64,000 bases of DNA from JACSRF01 sp963695505 (GCA_963695505.1 CAVOGX010000011.1:295541-359540); one strand, 5' to 3'; counted from the stretch's first letter, positions 27,719 through 35,997 are shown. Made by a program: numbers and translations. The notes: generated by a model not told the origin, from the sequence alone.

Positions 27719-29105
27719 GCAGGTGAAAACCATCACCCAAACCGGCAAATTGATTATTGGCGTGACTGGCAACATTGCCACCGGCAAATCGGCCGTCATG
27801 CGTCTGGCCCAAGAGCGGGGCGCGCTGACGATTGATGCAGACAAAATTGTGCATCACCTCATGAACACTGACACCAATATGCAGGCAGCCCTGGCTGTGG
27901 CTTTCGGCCCCGACATTCGCCTGGAAAACGGCCGTATCAACCGCAAAAAACTGGGACAGCTTGTTTTCAACGACCCCGCCGCCCTCCATGATTTGGAACA
28001 GATGGTGCACCCCTCTGTGCGCATAAACATTGCCGAGCAAATTCAGCAATCTGCCGAATCTGTTATTTTCATCGAAGCGATTAAGCTGCTGGAAGGGCCA
28101 TTATCCGAAATGTGCCATCAAATATGGGTCACACGCTGCCACAAGCAAAGACAGCTAGAAAGGTTGATGATTTGTCGCGGTTTAGACCCGGAAACAGCCA
28201 CAAAACGCATTGAAGTGCAGCCATCACAAGAAGAAAAGGTGGCCCAGGCTGACGTGGTCATCGATACGGGCGGGTTAATGCGCGATACTGAAGCGCAGTT
28301 TGAGTTGTCCTGGGGCCGGCTGCCCGCCCCGGCAGAGGCTCCGCCGATCAAACTGCGCATACCTACAGACACCGGCCTGGTGCCGCCCGTGCCAACCCCG
28401 GCTGCGTCGGCTTCACCGTCGGCGAAGGGAAAAGACTCAGCCCCCAAAACACCCATGCGCTTGGGGCGCCCCATTCCCAAGTCGCTGAAGGCTAAACTGG
28501 GCCGCAAAATTGAAAAACCGGGTGGGCAAGAGGCTACAGAAGAACAGGAAACGGCCGTTCCTGAAACACCGCCCCCTCAAGCAACAACAAAAATCGCCAA
28601 ACCCGCGGCCGCGCCCGGCAGCCCAGATGTACGCCGGGCGCGCCCCTCAGATATTCCCTCAGTGCTGCTGCTCATCCGCAAAGCCACCGCTGGCGCCGTG
28701 CGGCTGAAGCGGTCTGATATGCTGCTAGCCTTCGGCGAGCGCAGCTACTTTATTGGCCAAACAGGCACAGAGGTGCAGGCGGTCATTGGGTGGAACATAG
28801 AGAACCTGGTGAGCCGGGTAACACAACTCTATTTCCATCCCCCAGAAGCGCTATCAAAGATGGGAACGGCCGTTTTCGACAGCATCGAAGAGTCAGCCGA
28901 AAGCCACATTTGTGAAGTCATCGTCATCTTTCTGCCCGAAAACGCCCCGGAGGCTCTAACTTCACTGCTGCAGAGCCGAGGATACACCACCGCCGAGATG
29001 GAGAAAATGCCGGCCACCTGGCAAAGCGCAATTCGTGAGTCCCAACCGGATAACACCACCTTTGTGGTCAAGGTCCTGCGCGAACGCGTTACCCATCCCC
29101 TTTAA
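27711..29105 (+). CDS. coaE: Dephospho-CoA kinase fused to a GNAT-like acetyltransferase domain
   Basis: Residues 8-205 are dephospho-CoA kinase: IIGVTGNIATGKSAVM (P-loop), IDADKIVHHL and LEQMVHPSV, with IFIEAIKLLEG. This enzyme phosphorylates dephospho-CoA to coenzyme A. A Pro/Ala-rich linker (about 205-305) with an ACGGCCGT copy (QETAVPETP) connects to residues 306-464. That part resembles a GNAT acetyltransferase: VRRARPSDIPSVLLLIRKAT at its start, then a region ending in TTFVVKVLRERV. The GNAT assignment is weaker than the kinase, because the acetyl-CoA loop (R/QxxGxG/A) is not clear. The total is far longer than usual CoaE (about 200 residues). Confidence 0.82.
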   Translation: MSEQVKTITQTGKLIIGVTGNIATGKSAVMRLAQERGALTIDADKIVHHLMNTDTNMQAALAVAFGPDIRLENGRINRKKLGQLVFNDPAALHDLEQMVHPSVRINIAEQIQQSAESVIFIEAIKLLEGPLSEMCHQIWVTRCHKQRQLERLMICRGLDPETATKRIEVQPSQEEKVAQADVVIDTGGLMRDTEAQFELSWGRLPAPAEAPPIKLRIPTDTGLVPPVPTPAASASPSAKGKDSAPKTPMRLGRPIPKSLKAKLGRKIEKPGGQEATEEQETAVPETPPPQATTKIAKPAAAPGSPDVRRARPSDIPSVLLLIRKATAGAVRLKRSDMLLAFGERSYFIGQTGTEVQAVIGWNIENLVSRVTQLYFHPPEALSKMGTAVFDSIEESAESHICEVIVIFLPENAPEALTSLLQSRGYTTAEMEKMPATWQSAIRESQPDNTTFVVKVLRERVTHPL

Positions 29106-29143
29106 CACCCGACTTTTGAACGGTAATTAGGAGCAAGTACTTC

Positions 29144-29368
29144 ATGCAATCACTAAAAAGCTGGATCAGCCAGCACCCCAACTTGTCGGCCTGGTTTGTC
29201 CTGGCCCTGGGCATGGTTATTCTTCTCGTTATTGAAGCCCGTGACGTAGGCCTGGAAGGCATGCAGTGGTTCTGGCTTATTGTCGTCACCATCCTCGTGG
29301 CCGGCGCGTGCATCTGGATCATCAGCTGGGGTGACGACGAGGAAGACGACGCGGCCCCGCAAGAGTAA
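29144..29368 (+). CDS. Small two-helix membrane protein
   Basis: The 74-residue protein has two hydrophobic helices (residues 17-31, LSAWFVLALGMVILLV; 46-64, FWLIVVTILVAGACIWIIS) and an acidic tail (GDDEEDDAAPQE). A strong AGGAG lies 12 bases before the ATG. It sits between coaE and the protease gene, and is probably cotranscribed. No family is recognised. Confidence 0.65.
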   Translation: MQSLKSWISQHPNLSAWFVLALGMVILLVIEARDVGLEGMQWFWLIVVTILVAGACIWIISWGDDEEDDAAPQE

Positions 29369-29376
29369 GTCACTTT

Positions 29377-30498
29377 ATGCAACCGACACTACCACAACCT
29401 ACCGTACCGCTGGACAAAGTGGAGTTGCTGCGGGAGCGCATCTCAGACCTTTTCGTCGTCTACGACACGAGTCTGGATCAGCCGCACCCAGGCTACATCC
29501 GCTTCCGCGGCATCTTCTTGCAAGATCCGGCCCGCTGTTTCGATGAACTACGTTCGCGCTTTGAGAGTGCAGGCTTCACCCCCACCATTCGCACCGAAAA
29601 CGGCCGTACGGTTCTTACCGCCCTCCCCTTTGTGTTCAAAGCGGAAAAGCCGCGTTGGATCATCAATTTACTCCTCTTCATTGCCACGGTCTTCTCCACC
29701 CTGCTCACCGGCGCAGGTTATGGGGCAACGGGTCCTGAGTTAAACCTGTGGCGCGGCTGGCCCTTTAGCCTGAGCATCTTGCTCATTTTAGGAGCGCATG
29801 AATTAGGCCATTACTTTGCCGCCCGCTATCACAAAGTACCGGTCACCCTGCCTTACTTCATCCCCCTGCCGTTCTTTTCACTCTTTGGCACGCTGGGCGC
29901 CTTCATTCAGCTCAAGGCCCCCGTCAAGAATCGCCGCGCTCTCTTTGACGTTGGTGCAGCCGGGCCCCTGGCAGGCCTGGTTTTTGCCCTGCCCATCCTC
30001 ATCTATGGGTTAGCGACTTCCCCGGTCGGTCCAATCGGGCAGCCACCCCCGGGTGGCGTCATCACCCTTGAAGGGAATTCGATACTGTATGCCCTGCTAA
30101 AATTGTCCATTTTTGGGCAGATGCTGCCCAGCCCCACGGGAATCGACGTCCAGTTGAATCAGGTTGCCTGGGCTGGGTGGGTAGGGCTGCTCGTCACAGG
30201 ACTTAACCTCATTCCTGTAGGCCAGCTAGATGGCGGTCACGTAGCTTACGTCTTGTTTGGCCGCGCCGCCAAGCAGCTTTTTTGGCCAGTACTCCTTAGC
30301 CTGGGGGCGTTGGTATTGTTTACCGGAACAACCATGTGGCTGCTCTGGATATTTCTGCTCTACTTCCTGGGGCGCTTCCATGCGGAACCTCTCGACGACA
30401 TAACGCCGCTGGATCCCAAGCGTAGAGCCCTGGCCATTGTAACGCTGATAATTTTTGCGCTTGTGTTTGTGCCCATACCCCTCCAGATTATCTCGTGA
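29377..30498 (+). CDS. Site-2 protease-family (M50) intramembrane metalloprotease
   Basis: The 373-residue protein contains the zinc-binding HELGH in LGAHELGHYFAARY (near residue 147) and the second site LIPVGQLDGGH (near residue 280). These lie in multiple transmembrane helices. An N-terminal domain of about 100 residues precedes the membrane core. The layout is like plant EGY1-type S2P homologues. Family members cleave membrane-bound transcription factors or anti-sigma factors. The substrate is unknown. Confidence 0.88.
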   Translation: MQPTLPQPTVPLDKVELLRERISDLFVVYDTSLDQPHPGYIRFRGIFLQDPARCFDELRSRFESAGFTPTIRTENGRTVLTALPFVFKAEKPRWIINLLLFIATVFSTLLTGAGYGATGPELNLWRGWPFSLSILLILGAHELGHYFAARYHKVPVTLPYFIPLPFFSLFGTLGAFIQLKAPVKNRRALFDVGAAGPLAGLVFALPILIYGLATSPVGPIGQPPPGGVITLEGNSILYALLKLSIFGQMLPSPTGIDVQLNQVAWAGWVGLLVTGLNLIPVGQLDGGHVAYVLFGRAAKQLFWPVLLSLGALVLFTGTTMWLLWIFLLYFLGRFHAEPLDDITPLDPKRRALAIVTLIIFALVFVPIPLQIIS

Positions 30499-30603
30499 GA
30501 CCGGCAAAGCTGGGCAAATTCTAAACAATTCGACGCCTTGGTTGCCATACCCCTGGAAAATCCGTATACTGATATGTAATCTTTATTTTTTGCGAGCTAA
30601 CAA

Positions 30604-30876
30604 GTGACAAATTTATCCGAGGTTTTTCAGGTCTACACAATCACGAATCAGAAAGTCGCCAAAGTTGTTCTGAATGGGTACAACATTGAGGAAGGTGGGC
30701 CTTTGGGGATGAATGGGGCTATGCGGAGTTTTAAACTTCTGCAAGGAGACCTCTGGCAAGAGTGGTCCGCACAAGAATCGCTCTTTTTGCGCACGGGCGC
30801 CGGAATCAACAACGAAATTCGGATTGCCGCGCTGCCTGCTGACGAAGAGGGATTTGGGCTCATTGAGTTTTTGTAA
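30604..30876 (+). CDS. Hypothetical 90-residue protein
   Basis: The protein starts at GTG without a clear Shine-Dalgarno sequence. It is soluble and glycine-rich in the middle (LNGYNIEEGGPLGMNGAM) and has no recognised motif. A rho-independent terminator lies 31 bases after its stop, which supports a real transcription unit. Confidence 0.5.
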   Translation: MTNLSEVFQVYTITNQKVAKVVLNGYNIEEGGPLGMNGAMRSFKLLQGDLWQEWSAQESLFLRTGAGINNEIRIAALPADEEGFGLIEFL

Positions 30877-30907
30877 CCTCTTGCGCTGTTAATCCGCTCT
30901 TGTCCCC

Positions 30908-30940
30908 AGCCCTTGTTGCCTCAAGGGCTTTTTATTTTTA
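30908..30940 (+). terminator. Rho-independent terminator
   Basis: AGCCCTTG (30,908-30,915) pairs with CAAGGGCT (30,922-30,929) around a 6-base loop, followed by TTTTATTTTTA. It closes the transcript of the 90-residue protein gene. Confidence 0.85.
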
Positions 30941-31290
30941 TTCTCAACAAGGTTGTTTAATAATATATTATTTGTAGTAGTCTGTAGTAGGGCTGTGCAT
31001 ATGTGCATAAGGTGCCCACGCCCCCTACATACCTCTCGCTTATCCCCCATAGGCGCCTATATACGGCCGTTTCCCTTGTCACGGTGTAGGATAACGTGGG
31101 GATTATTCTTCGCACCTTAGTAGCCGCCCCGGCACTGCGCAGCAGCAACCCCGTAGATATGGATGACCCCTCCCGGCTCGCCCCCATATCAAGGAAAAGG
31201 TGCAAAATGGCCGGCAGAGGTTTTGCAAAACTTTCCACAAAAAACGCCGGTTATCCACAGGTTTTGCCGACTTATCCACAAGTTTTGCTG
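30930..31290. other. DnaA-box-rich, AT-rich intergenic region (origin-like)
   Basis: A 598-base gap between 30,876 and spoVS holds two perfect TTATCCACA boxes (31,251-31,259; 31,272-31,280). They lie 21 bases apart inside two near-identical 21-base units. One TTATNCACA box is on the other strand (TGTGCATAA, 31,002-31,010), and CTTTCCACA (31,231-31,239) and TGTGCATAT (30,994-31,002) are degenerate boxes. An AT-rich stretch (30,930-30,977) sits at the left, as expected for a duplex unwinding element. No dnaA, dnaN or gyrB gene is nearby, so the origin reading is only a candidate. DnaA-controlled transcription is another option. Confidence 0.45.
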
Positions 31291-31353
31291 AATTTTGCCT
31301 GTTCCCGGATCCTTTCCGGACATTACAGTACCGCTACCAAAGTATGTGTGATT

Positions 31354-31368
31354 GGCAAATGATTTGCC
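31354..31368. promoter_or_regulatory. 15-base palindrome upstream of the spoVS promoter (operator candidate)
   Basis: GGCAAAT (31,354-31,360), a central G, then ATTTGCC (31,362-31,368) form a perfect inverted repeat 7 bases before the -35 box of the spoVS promoter. Its symmetry and position fit a dimeric regulator site. The regulator is unknown. Confidence 0.4.
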
Positions 31369-31375
31369 CACATTC

Positions 31376-31405
31376 TTGACAAGCCTCTCTCTAATTGTCT
31401 AGAAT
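31376..31405 (+). promoter_or_regulatory. Sigma-70-type promoter of spoVS
   Basis: TTGACA (31,376-31,381) and TAGAAT (31,400-31,405) with 18-base spacing form the best promoter by eye in this window. It lies 69 bases before the spoVS ATG. Confidence 0.6.
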
Positions 31406-31474
31406 TTACAGCATCTTACGCCATGCGTCTTGTTGAGTAAGAAAGAGACCATAGGAGCGACTTGGAGGCCAAGC

Positions 31475-31735
31475 ATGAACGTAATCAAAGTTTCTGCCCG
31501 TTCGCGAACGGCGGCAGTTGCCGGAGCAATTGCTGGCGTCATCCGTGAATCACAGCGGGCAGAAGTACAGGCGATTGGGGCAGGTGCAGTTAATCAAGCT
31601 ATCAAAGCCATTGTGATTGCCAAAGGTTACCTGGCGGAGGAGGGAGTGCACGTGATTTGCGAGCCCTCGTTCGTGGAAGTTGAGATTGATTCGCAAGAAA
31701 GAACGGCCGTTCGTATTTTGGTAGAGCCTCGCTAG
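31475..31735 (+). CDS. spoVS: Stage V sporulation protein S family (SpoVS)
   Basis: ATG 31,475 with GGAGG upstream gives an 86-residue protein, the normal SpoVS length. It reads MNVIKVSARSRTAAVAGAIA, continues with RAEVQAIGAGAVNQAIKAI and ends EERTAVRILVEP-like around an ACGGCCGT copy. SpoVS has an Alba-like fold and is implicated in nucleic-acid binding and cell-cycle or sporulation timing in Firmicutes. It is also common in Chloroflexota, which do not form endospores. A strong terminator follows. Confidence 0.92.
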   Translation: MNVIKVSARSRTAAVAGAIAGVIRESQRAEVQAIGAGAVNQAIKAIVIAKGYLAEEGVHVICEPSFVEVEIDSQERTAVRILVEPR

Positions 31736-31756
31736 ACTTTAGAGGCACTTTGTTAG

Positions 31757-31790
31757 AAAAGGGCACGAAGCAAAACGTGCCTTTTTTTTT
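31757..31790 (+). terminator. Rho-independent terminator of spoVS
   Basis: GGCACG (31,762-31,767) pairs with CGTGCC (31,776-31,781) around an 8-base loop, followed by nine T residues. Flanking AAAAG/TTTT extends the stem. It lies 22 bases after the spoVS stop. Confidence 0.85.
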
Positions 31791-31845
31791 GCCTGGAAAG
31801 GGGTTCTTTTGTATGCTCCATTCACCCATCATGGAGGACAGCTTA

Positions 31846-32565
31846 ATGTTGCAGCCCACAGATTTCTTTGACTTGAGTGACGGCCGTGTTGCCGAATTTT
31901 TTGCCGATACCGCCTATGTGTGGCAAGTGCTGGCCCATATTTCCGACCACGTCAGGCGCCTGGTTGGCGATACCCAAACCATTCTAGGAGAGGTGCATCC
32001 TGGCGCTTACGTGAGCGATCGCCCGGTGTACATTGCCGCCGGAGCGTGCATTGAACCGGGGGCCTACATCTTGGGACCGGCTTACATTGGGCCTGGGGCT
32101 GTCTTGCGTCACGGGGCGTACGTGCGCGAAAACGTCATTATGCTGGCTGGCAGCGTGTTGGGACACGCCAGCGAGGCCAAGAACAGCCTCTTTTTGCCCA
32201 AAGCGGCTGCCCCCCACTTCAACTACGTGGGCGACAGCGTACTGGGCCATCACGTCAACCTGGGAGCCGGAACCAAGCTGAGTAATTTGGGGATAATGAG
32301 CGAGAAGGACCATCTAACTGGGAAACGGCCGTCTATCAAGCTCACCATAGACGGGCAAGAGTACGATACGGGGCTGGCTAAGTTTGGCGCGGTGCTGGGC
32401 GACTACACCCAAACCGGCTGCAACGCGGTGCTGAATCCTGGCTGCGTTGTTGGCCCCCATGCCCTCATTTATGCCAATGTCAGCCTGCGCAAAGGGTATC
32501 ATCCGGGCCACAGCATCATCAAACTACGCCAAAATGTGCGCCGCATCGATAGAATTGAGCGTTAA
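31846..32565 (+). CDS. Left-handed beta-helix (hexapeptide-repeat) protein, sugar-nucleotide transferase-like
   Basis: The ATG at 31,846 is chosen because GGAGG lies 8 bases upstream. The 239-residue protein has hexapeptide turns in residues about 50-110 (YIAAGACIEPGAYILGPAYI) and 125-225 (GHHVNLGAGTKLSNLG, CVVGPHALIYANVSL). This matches the C-terminal beta-helix of GlmU-like or glucose-1-phosphate nucleotidyltransferase proteins, without a nucleotidyltransferase domain. It may be an acetyltransferase or assembly domain. No catalytic activity can be assigned. Confidence 0.7.
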   Translation: MLQPTDFFDLSDGRVAEFFADTAYVWQVLAHISDHVRRLVGDTQTILGEVHPGAYVSDRPVYIAAGACIEPGAYILGPAYIGPGAVLRHGAYVRENVIMLAGSVLGHASEAKNSLFLPKAAAPHFNYVGDSVLGHHVNLGAGTKLSNLGIMSEKDHLTGKRPSIKLTIDGQEYDTGLAKFGAVLGDYTQTGCNAVLNPGCVVGPHALIYANVSLRKGYHPGHSIIKLRQNVRRIDRIER

Positions 32566-33720
32566 TTACCGGGCCCCTTTTCGCCCAATTTCGCGCAGGT
32601 AAGTAGAAGAAATATCCTCACGAAACAGCGCTTCGGGGATGGCCTGGAACAAACCCCGGTAAGGCGATGGGATGGGCAGGTGACGCAGATCTTGGAAACG
32701 GCCGTTTCTAACCACACGCCCTGCCACCAAGAAAGAACAGCCCAACTCTCCCAATTCATGCAGCGCCGCCAGCAAGCCCTCTTCGTTGTTTGGGTAATAG
32801 CGGGGATGCAGCAGGCGAACGGCCGTATCATACCCCATCACGAAGGTAACCCCCGGGAACAGCCGCGCTTTTTCGACAAAAGTTGGCGCCAACGTCGCGT
32901 ACACTGGATGCCGCCCGGCAAACTGGGCCAGCCTTGCCAGCAGCACGTCCTGCTCTAGAGGCGGTTTATCCACGTTTGACCCCGAAACCTCAAAAGCGAC
33001 CGGCTTTCCCAGAACTGTACCGGCCGCCCGCGCCATGCCCAGATGCCCTTCATGCAGCGGGTTAAACGCCCCCGACAACAGCACCTGCGGACGCACATAT
33101 TGTGTGCGCAGCAGCCCGTGGGCATGGATACCCAGATAAGCAATGTGACCCTGCGTCAATTGCCTTACCGCCGCCGCAAAATCCTGGGTGTCCGTTTCTA
33201 AACTATCATTTTCTGTTAGCGGCAGGTCCAACTGATGGGGGATGCCACAGGCTGAAGCCAGCGCGTGCAGCATTAGTTCACTGACCAATGACTCTTCCCC
33301 CTGGCGATCTCGTGCGTCTTTTTGCAAATGCAGACCATACCAAGTTTGCTGCGCCGGGGTCCAGACCGCCACGTGTGCCCGATGTTCACCTCGTTTCGGA
33401 CGATCTGTCACGATGGTGGCCGTACACGCCAGGCCAACCACCGGGCCTGCGCCCTCGCACAGCCACCGTGCCCGCGTCAAGCCCCTGCCTGCCAAGAGCC
33501 GGGCTGTCTTGGGAGCCACATACTGCTGTGGCGGCGCGTCTAAGAATTCGTCAAAGGCGGCCGCGCTGTAAGGTATGAGTGCCTCGAGAAGCGTGCGCGA
33601 AGCACCGGCGACGCTCAACAGGTCAGAGAGCATTTGGGTGCCTGCCCCTGCAGCAACCAGCATGAGCTTTGTGGGGCAGTCGTGGATGGTCTGAATGAGT
33701 TGACGGGTTTTGTCGTTCAT
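32566..33720 (-). CDS. CinA-like domain fused to a nucleotidyltransferase (NadD-like) domain
   Basis: Residues 1-175 resemble the CinA C-terminal amidase domain (LMLVAAGAGTQMLSDLLSVA; GEESLVSELMLHALASA). Residues about 210-384 form an HxGH nucleotidyltransferase core: VLLSGAFNPLHEGHLGMA and a C-terminal ISSTYLREIG that mimics the ISSTxIR motif. Nicotinate/nicotinamide mononucleotide adenylyltransferases share this. The two activities suit NMN deamidation and NAD synthesis, but activity is inferred. The conserved Ser/Tyr/Lys needed for CinA amidase were not verified. The start lies 8 bases after a TACAAT box. Confidence 0.72.
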   Translation of the reverse strand: MNDKTRQLIQTIHDCPTKLMLVAAGAGTQMLSDLLSVAGASRTLLEALIPYSAAAFDEFLDAPPQQYVAPKTARLLAGRGLTRARWLCEGAGPVVGLACTATIVTDRPKRGEHRAHVAVWTPAQQTWYGLHLQKDARDRQGEESLVSELMLHALASACGIPHQLDLPLTENDSLETDTQDFAAAVRQLTQGHIAYLGIHAHGLLRTQYVRPQVLLSGAFNPLHEGHLGMARAAGTVLGKPVAFEVSGSNVDKPPLEQDVLLARLAQFAGRHPVYATLAPTFVEKARLFPGVTFVMGYDTAVRLLHPRYYPNNEEGLLAALHELGELGCSFLVAGRVVRNGRFQDLRHLPIPSPYRGLFQAIPEALFREDISSTYLREIGRKGAR

Positions 33721-33807
33721 CGCGCAGGATTGTACCAGAGATGACGTCAGAGGATAGAAGGGACGTGGCTCTTGCTCTACCTCTAACTTACGTCTTAAAA
33801 TAGCGGC
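33721..33807. promoter_or_regulatory. Divergent promoter region, both genes likely leaderless
   Basis: The 87-base gap serves two genes that face away from each other. On the plus strand, TTGCTC (33,772-33,777) and TAAAAT (33,796-33,801) are 18 bases apart, with the ATG at 33,808 after only 6 bases. On the minus strand, TACAAT lies 8 bases before the start codon of the CinA-like gene. Neither gene has a visible Shine-Dalgarno sequence. Confidence 0.5.
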
Positions 33808-35997
33808 ATGCCCGTAGAAATCATAGTTTTGTGGTTAGTGGCGCTGCCGACCTTTGCCACGTTGCTTTATGTGCGCCACCGGATGCACGTTAGCCGTCAA
33901 ACGGGAACCCCGTTTCACTTATTTGCGCCCGATTCGCGGCTTGGCCGTTTGGTAACGGCCGTTTCCCACACCATCCGCGAACGCCTGCTGCCGCTCTCCA
34001 CCGCAGAACCAACGGTCTCTTCACAAGCGGACCCGGAATTGCTCACCTCAAATATCAATGCGGCACGGTGGCCGGTTGGGGTGCTGATGGGCAGCGGCGT
34101 GCTGCTGCTGCTGTTGGGGCAGGCTGCATACCGGCAGGTACCCTGGCCCGGTCGTGGGGGCGTTTTGGCTCTGATGGTTGTGGGGATAGGACTGTTTTTA
34201 TTTTCAGGCTCCTTAGCCCGCCGCCAGACGGTACCACCAGCATTACAACGGCCGTTACGCCCGGTTGCCCAATTTCTCCAAATCACGCCATTACAGGTTA
34301 TGCTGCTGCCCATAGCCCTGCTGTTTGCGTTACTGGCCAGTTTGGCCGCCGGTGTAGACCTGGTTGCTTACCATGCGGCGGTGGCGGTGACAGCCTGGCT
34401 GGCAGCCATCTTGCTGGCCGTGCTGGGCTGCCTGCGCCCCGGCGAGCGGTTTTGGCCGCGGCTGGACCGCCGGGATGCGCTTATCATGGGCGCTCTTTTT
34501 CTGGTCGCATTTCTGCTGCGCGGCCTGTGGCTGGAACAATTCCCCCATACCCTTTCCGGCGACGAAGGGTCTGCCGGTCTGGTTGCCCGCGATTTTCGCA
34601 ACGGCTTAATCGATAACCCGTTTACCTTTGGCTGGTTCTCTTTCCCCTCCTTCTATTTTGCCGTACAGAGTGGCGGCATCTGGTTGCTAGGCAGCACCGC
34701 GGCGGCGCTGCGTCTTACCTCTGCCTTTGCCGGCGCGCTGACCGTGGTGGCGGTGTATGGCCTGGCGCGGGCTATGTTCGACCGCACAACGGCCGTTGCT
34801 GCCGCAGTCTATTTGGCCGCGTCTCACTACCACATTCACATGAGCCGCATTGGGCTAAATAACGTGTGGGATGGCCTCTTTGCGACGGCGGCCATAGGCT
34901 GGTTGTGGCATGGATGGCAGCATAACCGGCGCAGCAGCTTTGTTTTTGCCGGTCTGGCGGTGGCCCTGGGGCAATATTTTTACGTCAGCGCGCGCTTGCT
35001 GCCGCTGCTGTTTTTACTGTGGGGCGGCGTTGCCCTGGTAGCTGAAAGAGCGCAATTCCGGCAGCGGTTGGCCGGACTGCTGCTGTCGGCGTTTGTGGCG
35101 GCGGTGGCTTTTTTGCCTTTGGGTATTCTTTTTGCCCGGTTCCCGGATAATTTCAACGCGCCGCTGCAGCGGGTGTCTATTTTTAACGGCTGGCTGGAGC
35201 AGGAGGTGGCGATTCGAGGGGAAACGGCCGTGCAAATCATCCTTGATCAATTAGCTCGTTCGGCCTTGGGTTTCACCCACGAACCGCTGCGTTTGCTTTA
35301 CGACCCTGGCGTTCCTCTGCTGCTAACCGGCGCGGCAACTTTGTTCTTGTTGGGGCTGTTGTGGGCCTTGCTGCATCTGGACTTACGCTACATGCTGCTG
35401 CTGCTGCCCCTGGTGGCAGCCGTCATCACCGGCAGTTTGAGCATTGACCCGCCCGCTTCGCAGCGTTATGTAATGTCTATTCCCCTGGTGGCGGTGCTGC
35501 TGGCCGTCCCGGTGGGGCAAATTCGGGGGTGGCTGCAGCGATTGTGGCCGGAAAAACCGGTGGCGTTGGGAGCAGTAACGGCCGTAATCTTGATCCTGGC
35601 CCTGGTTGACGTGCGCTTCTACTTTTTTGACGTGTATGACCGCTATGTTTTGGGCGGCTGGAACACCGAAACCGCCACGGAGATTGCCCATTACCTGCGC
35701 GACCAGGCCGTGCCGGACCAGGAAATCTACTTCTTTGGCGCGCCGCGTATGGGGTATTACAGCCTGTCCACCATTCCATACCTGGCGCCCCAAATGCGCG
35801 GTATTGACGTGGTACAACCCTTGACAGGCGACCCACCCTGGGTTTTAAATGGACCCACGCAGTTCATTTTTTTGCCAGAACGCCAGGGAGAACTTAACTT
35901 TGTGCAGCCAGCCTATCCCAATGGCCGGGCCTACAGCCACAACTTGCCCGACGGGCGGCACGTATTTACGGTGTATGTGATAGATGGGGGCTGGTAA
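33808..35997 (+). CDS. GT39/ArnT-like membrane glycosyltransferase
   Basis: The 729-residue protein has many hydrophobic helices and, near residue 250, SGDEGSAGLVARDFRNG, matching the DE signature after the first loop of dolichyl-phosphate mannosyl transferase-like (GT-C, GT39/PMT) enzymes. Residues about 300-420 continue the core: SHYHIHMSRIGLNNVWDGLF. Family members use lipid-linked sugars on the outer face of the membrane. The acceptor is unknown. Five or more ACGGCCGT copies lie inside the gene. Confidence 0.82.
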   Translation: MPVEIIVLWLVALPTFATLLYVRHRMHVSRQTGTPFHLFAPDSRLGRLVTAVSHTIRERLLPLSTAEPTVSSQADPELLTSNINAARWPVGVLMGSGVLLLLLGQAAYRQVPWPGRGGVLALMVVGIGLFLFSGSLARRQTVPPALQRPLRPVAQFLQITPLQVMLLPIALLFALLASLAAGVDLVAYHAAVAVTAWLAAILLAVLGCLRPGERFWPRLDRRDALIMGALFLVAFLLRGLWLEQFPHTLSGDEGSAGLVARDFRNGLIDNPFTFGWFSFPSFYFAVQSGGIWLLGSTAAALRLTSAFAGALTVVAVYGLARAMFDRTTAVAAAVYLAASHYHIHMSRIGLNNVWDGLFATAAIGWLWHGWQHNRRSSFVFAGLAVALGQYFYVSARLLPLLFLLWGGVALVAERAQFRQRLAGLLLSAFVAAVAFLPLGILFARFPDNFNAPLQRVSIFNGWLEQEVAIRGETAVQIILDQLARSALGFTHEPLRLLYDPGVPLLLTGAATLFLLGLLWALLHLDLRYMLLLLPLVAAVITGSLSIDPPASQRYVMSIPLVAVLLAVPVGQIRGWLQRLWPEKPVALGAVTAVILILALVDVRFYFFDVYDRYVLGGWNTETATEIAHYLRDQAVPDQEIYFFGAPRMGYYSLSTIPYLAPQMRGIDVVQPLTGDPPWVLNGPTQFIFLPERQGELNFVQPAYPNGRAYSHNLPDGRHVFTVYVIDGGW

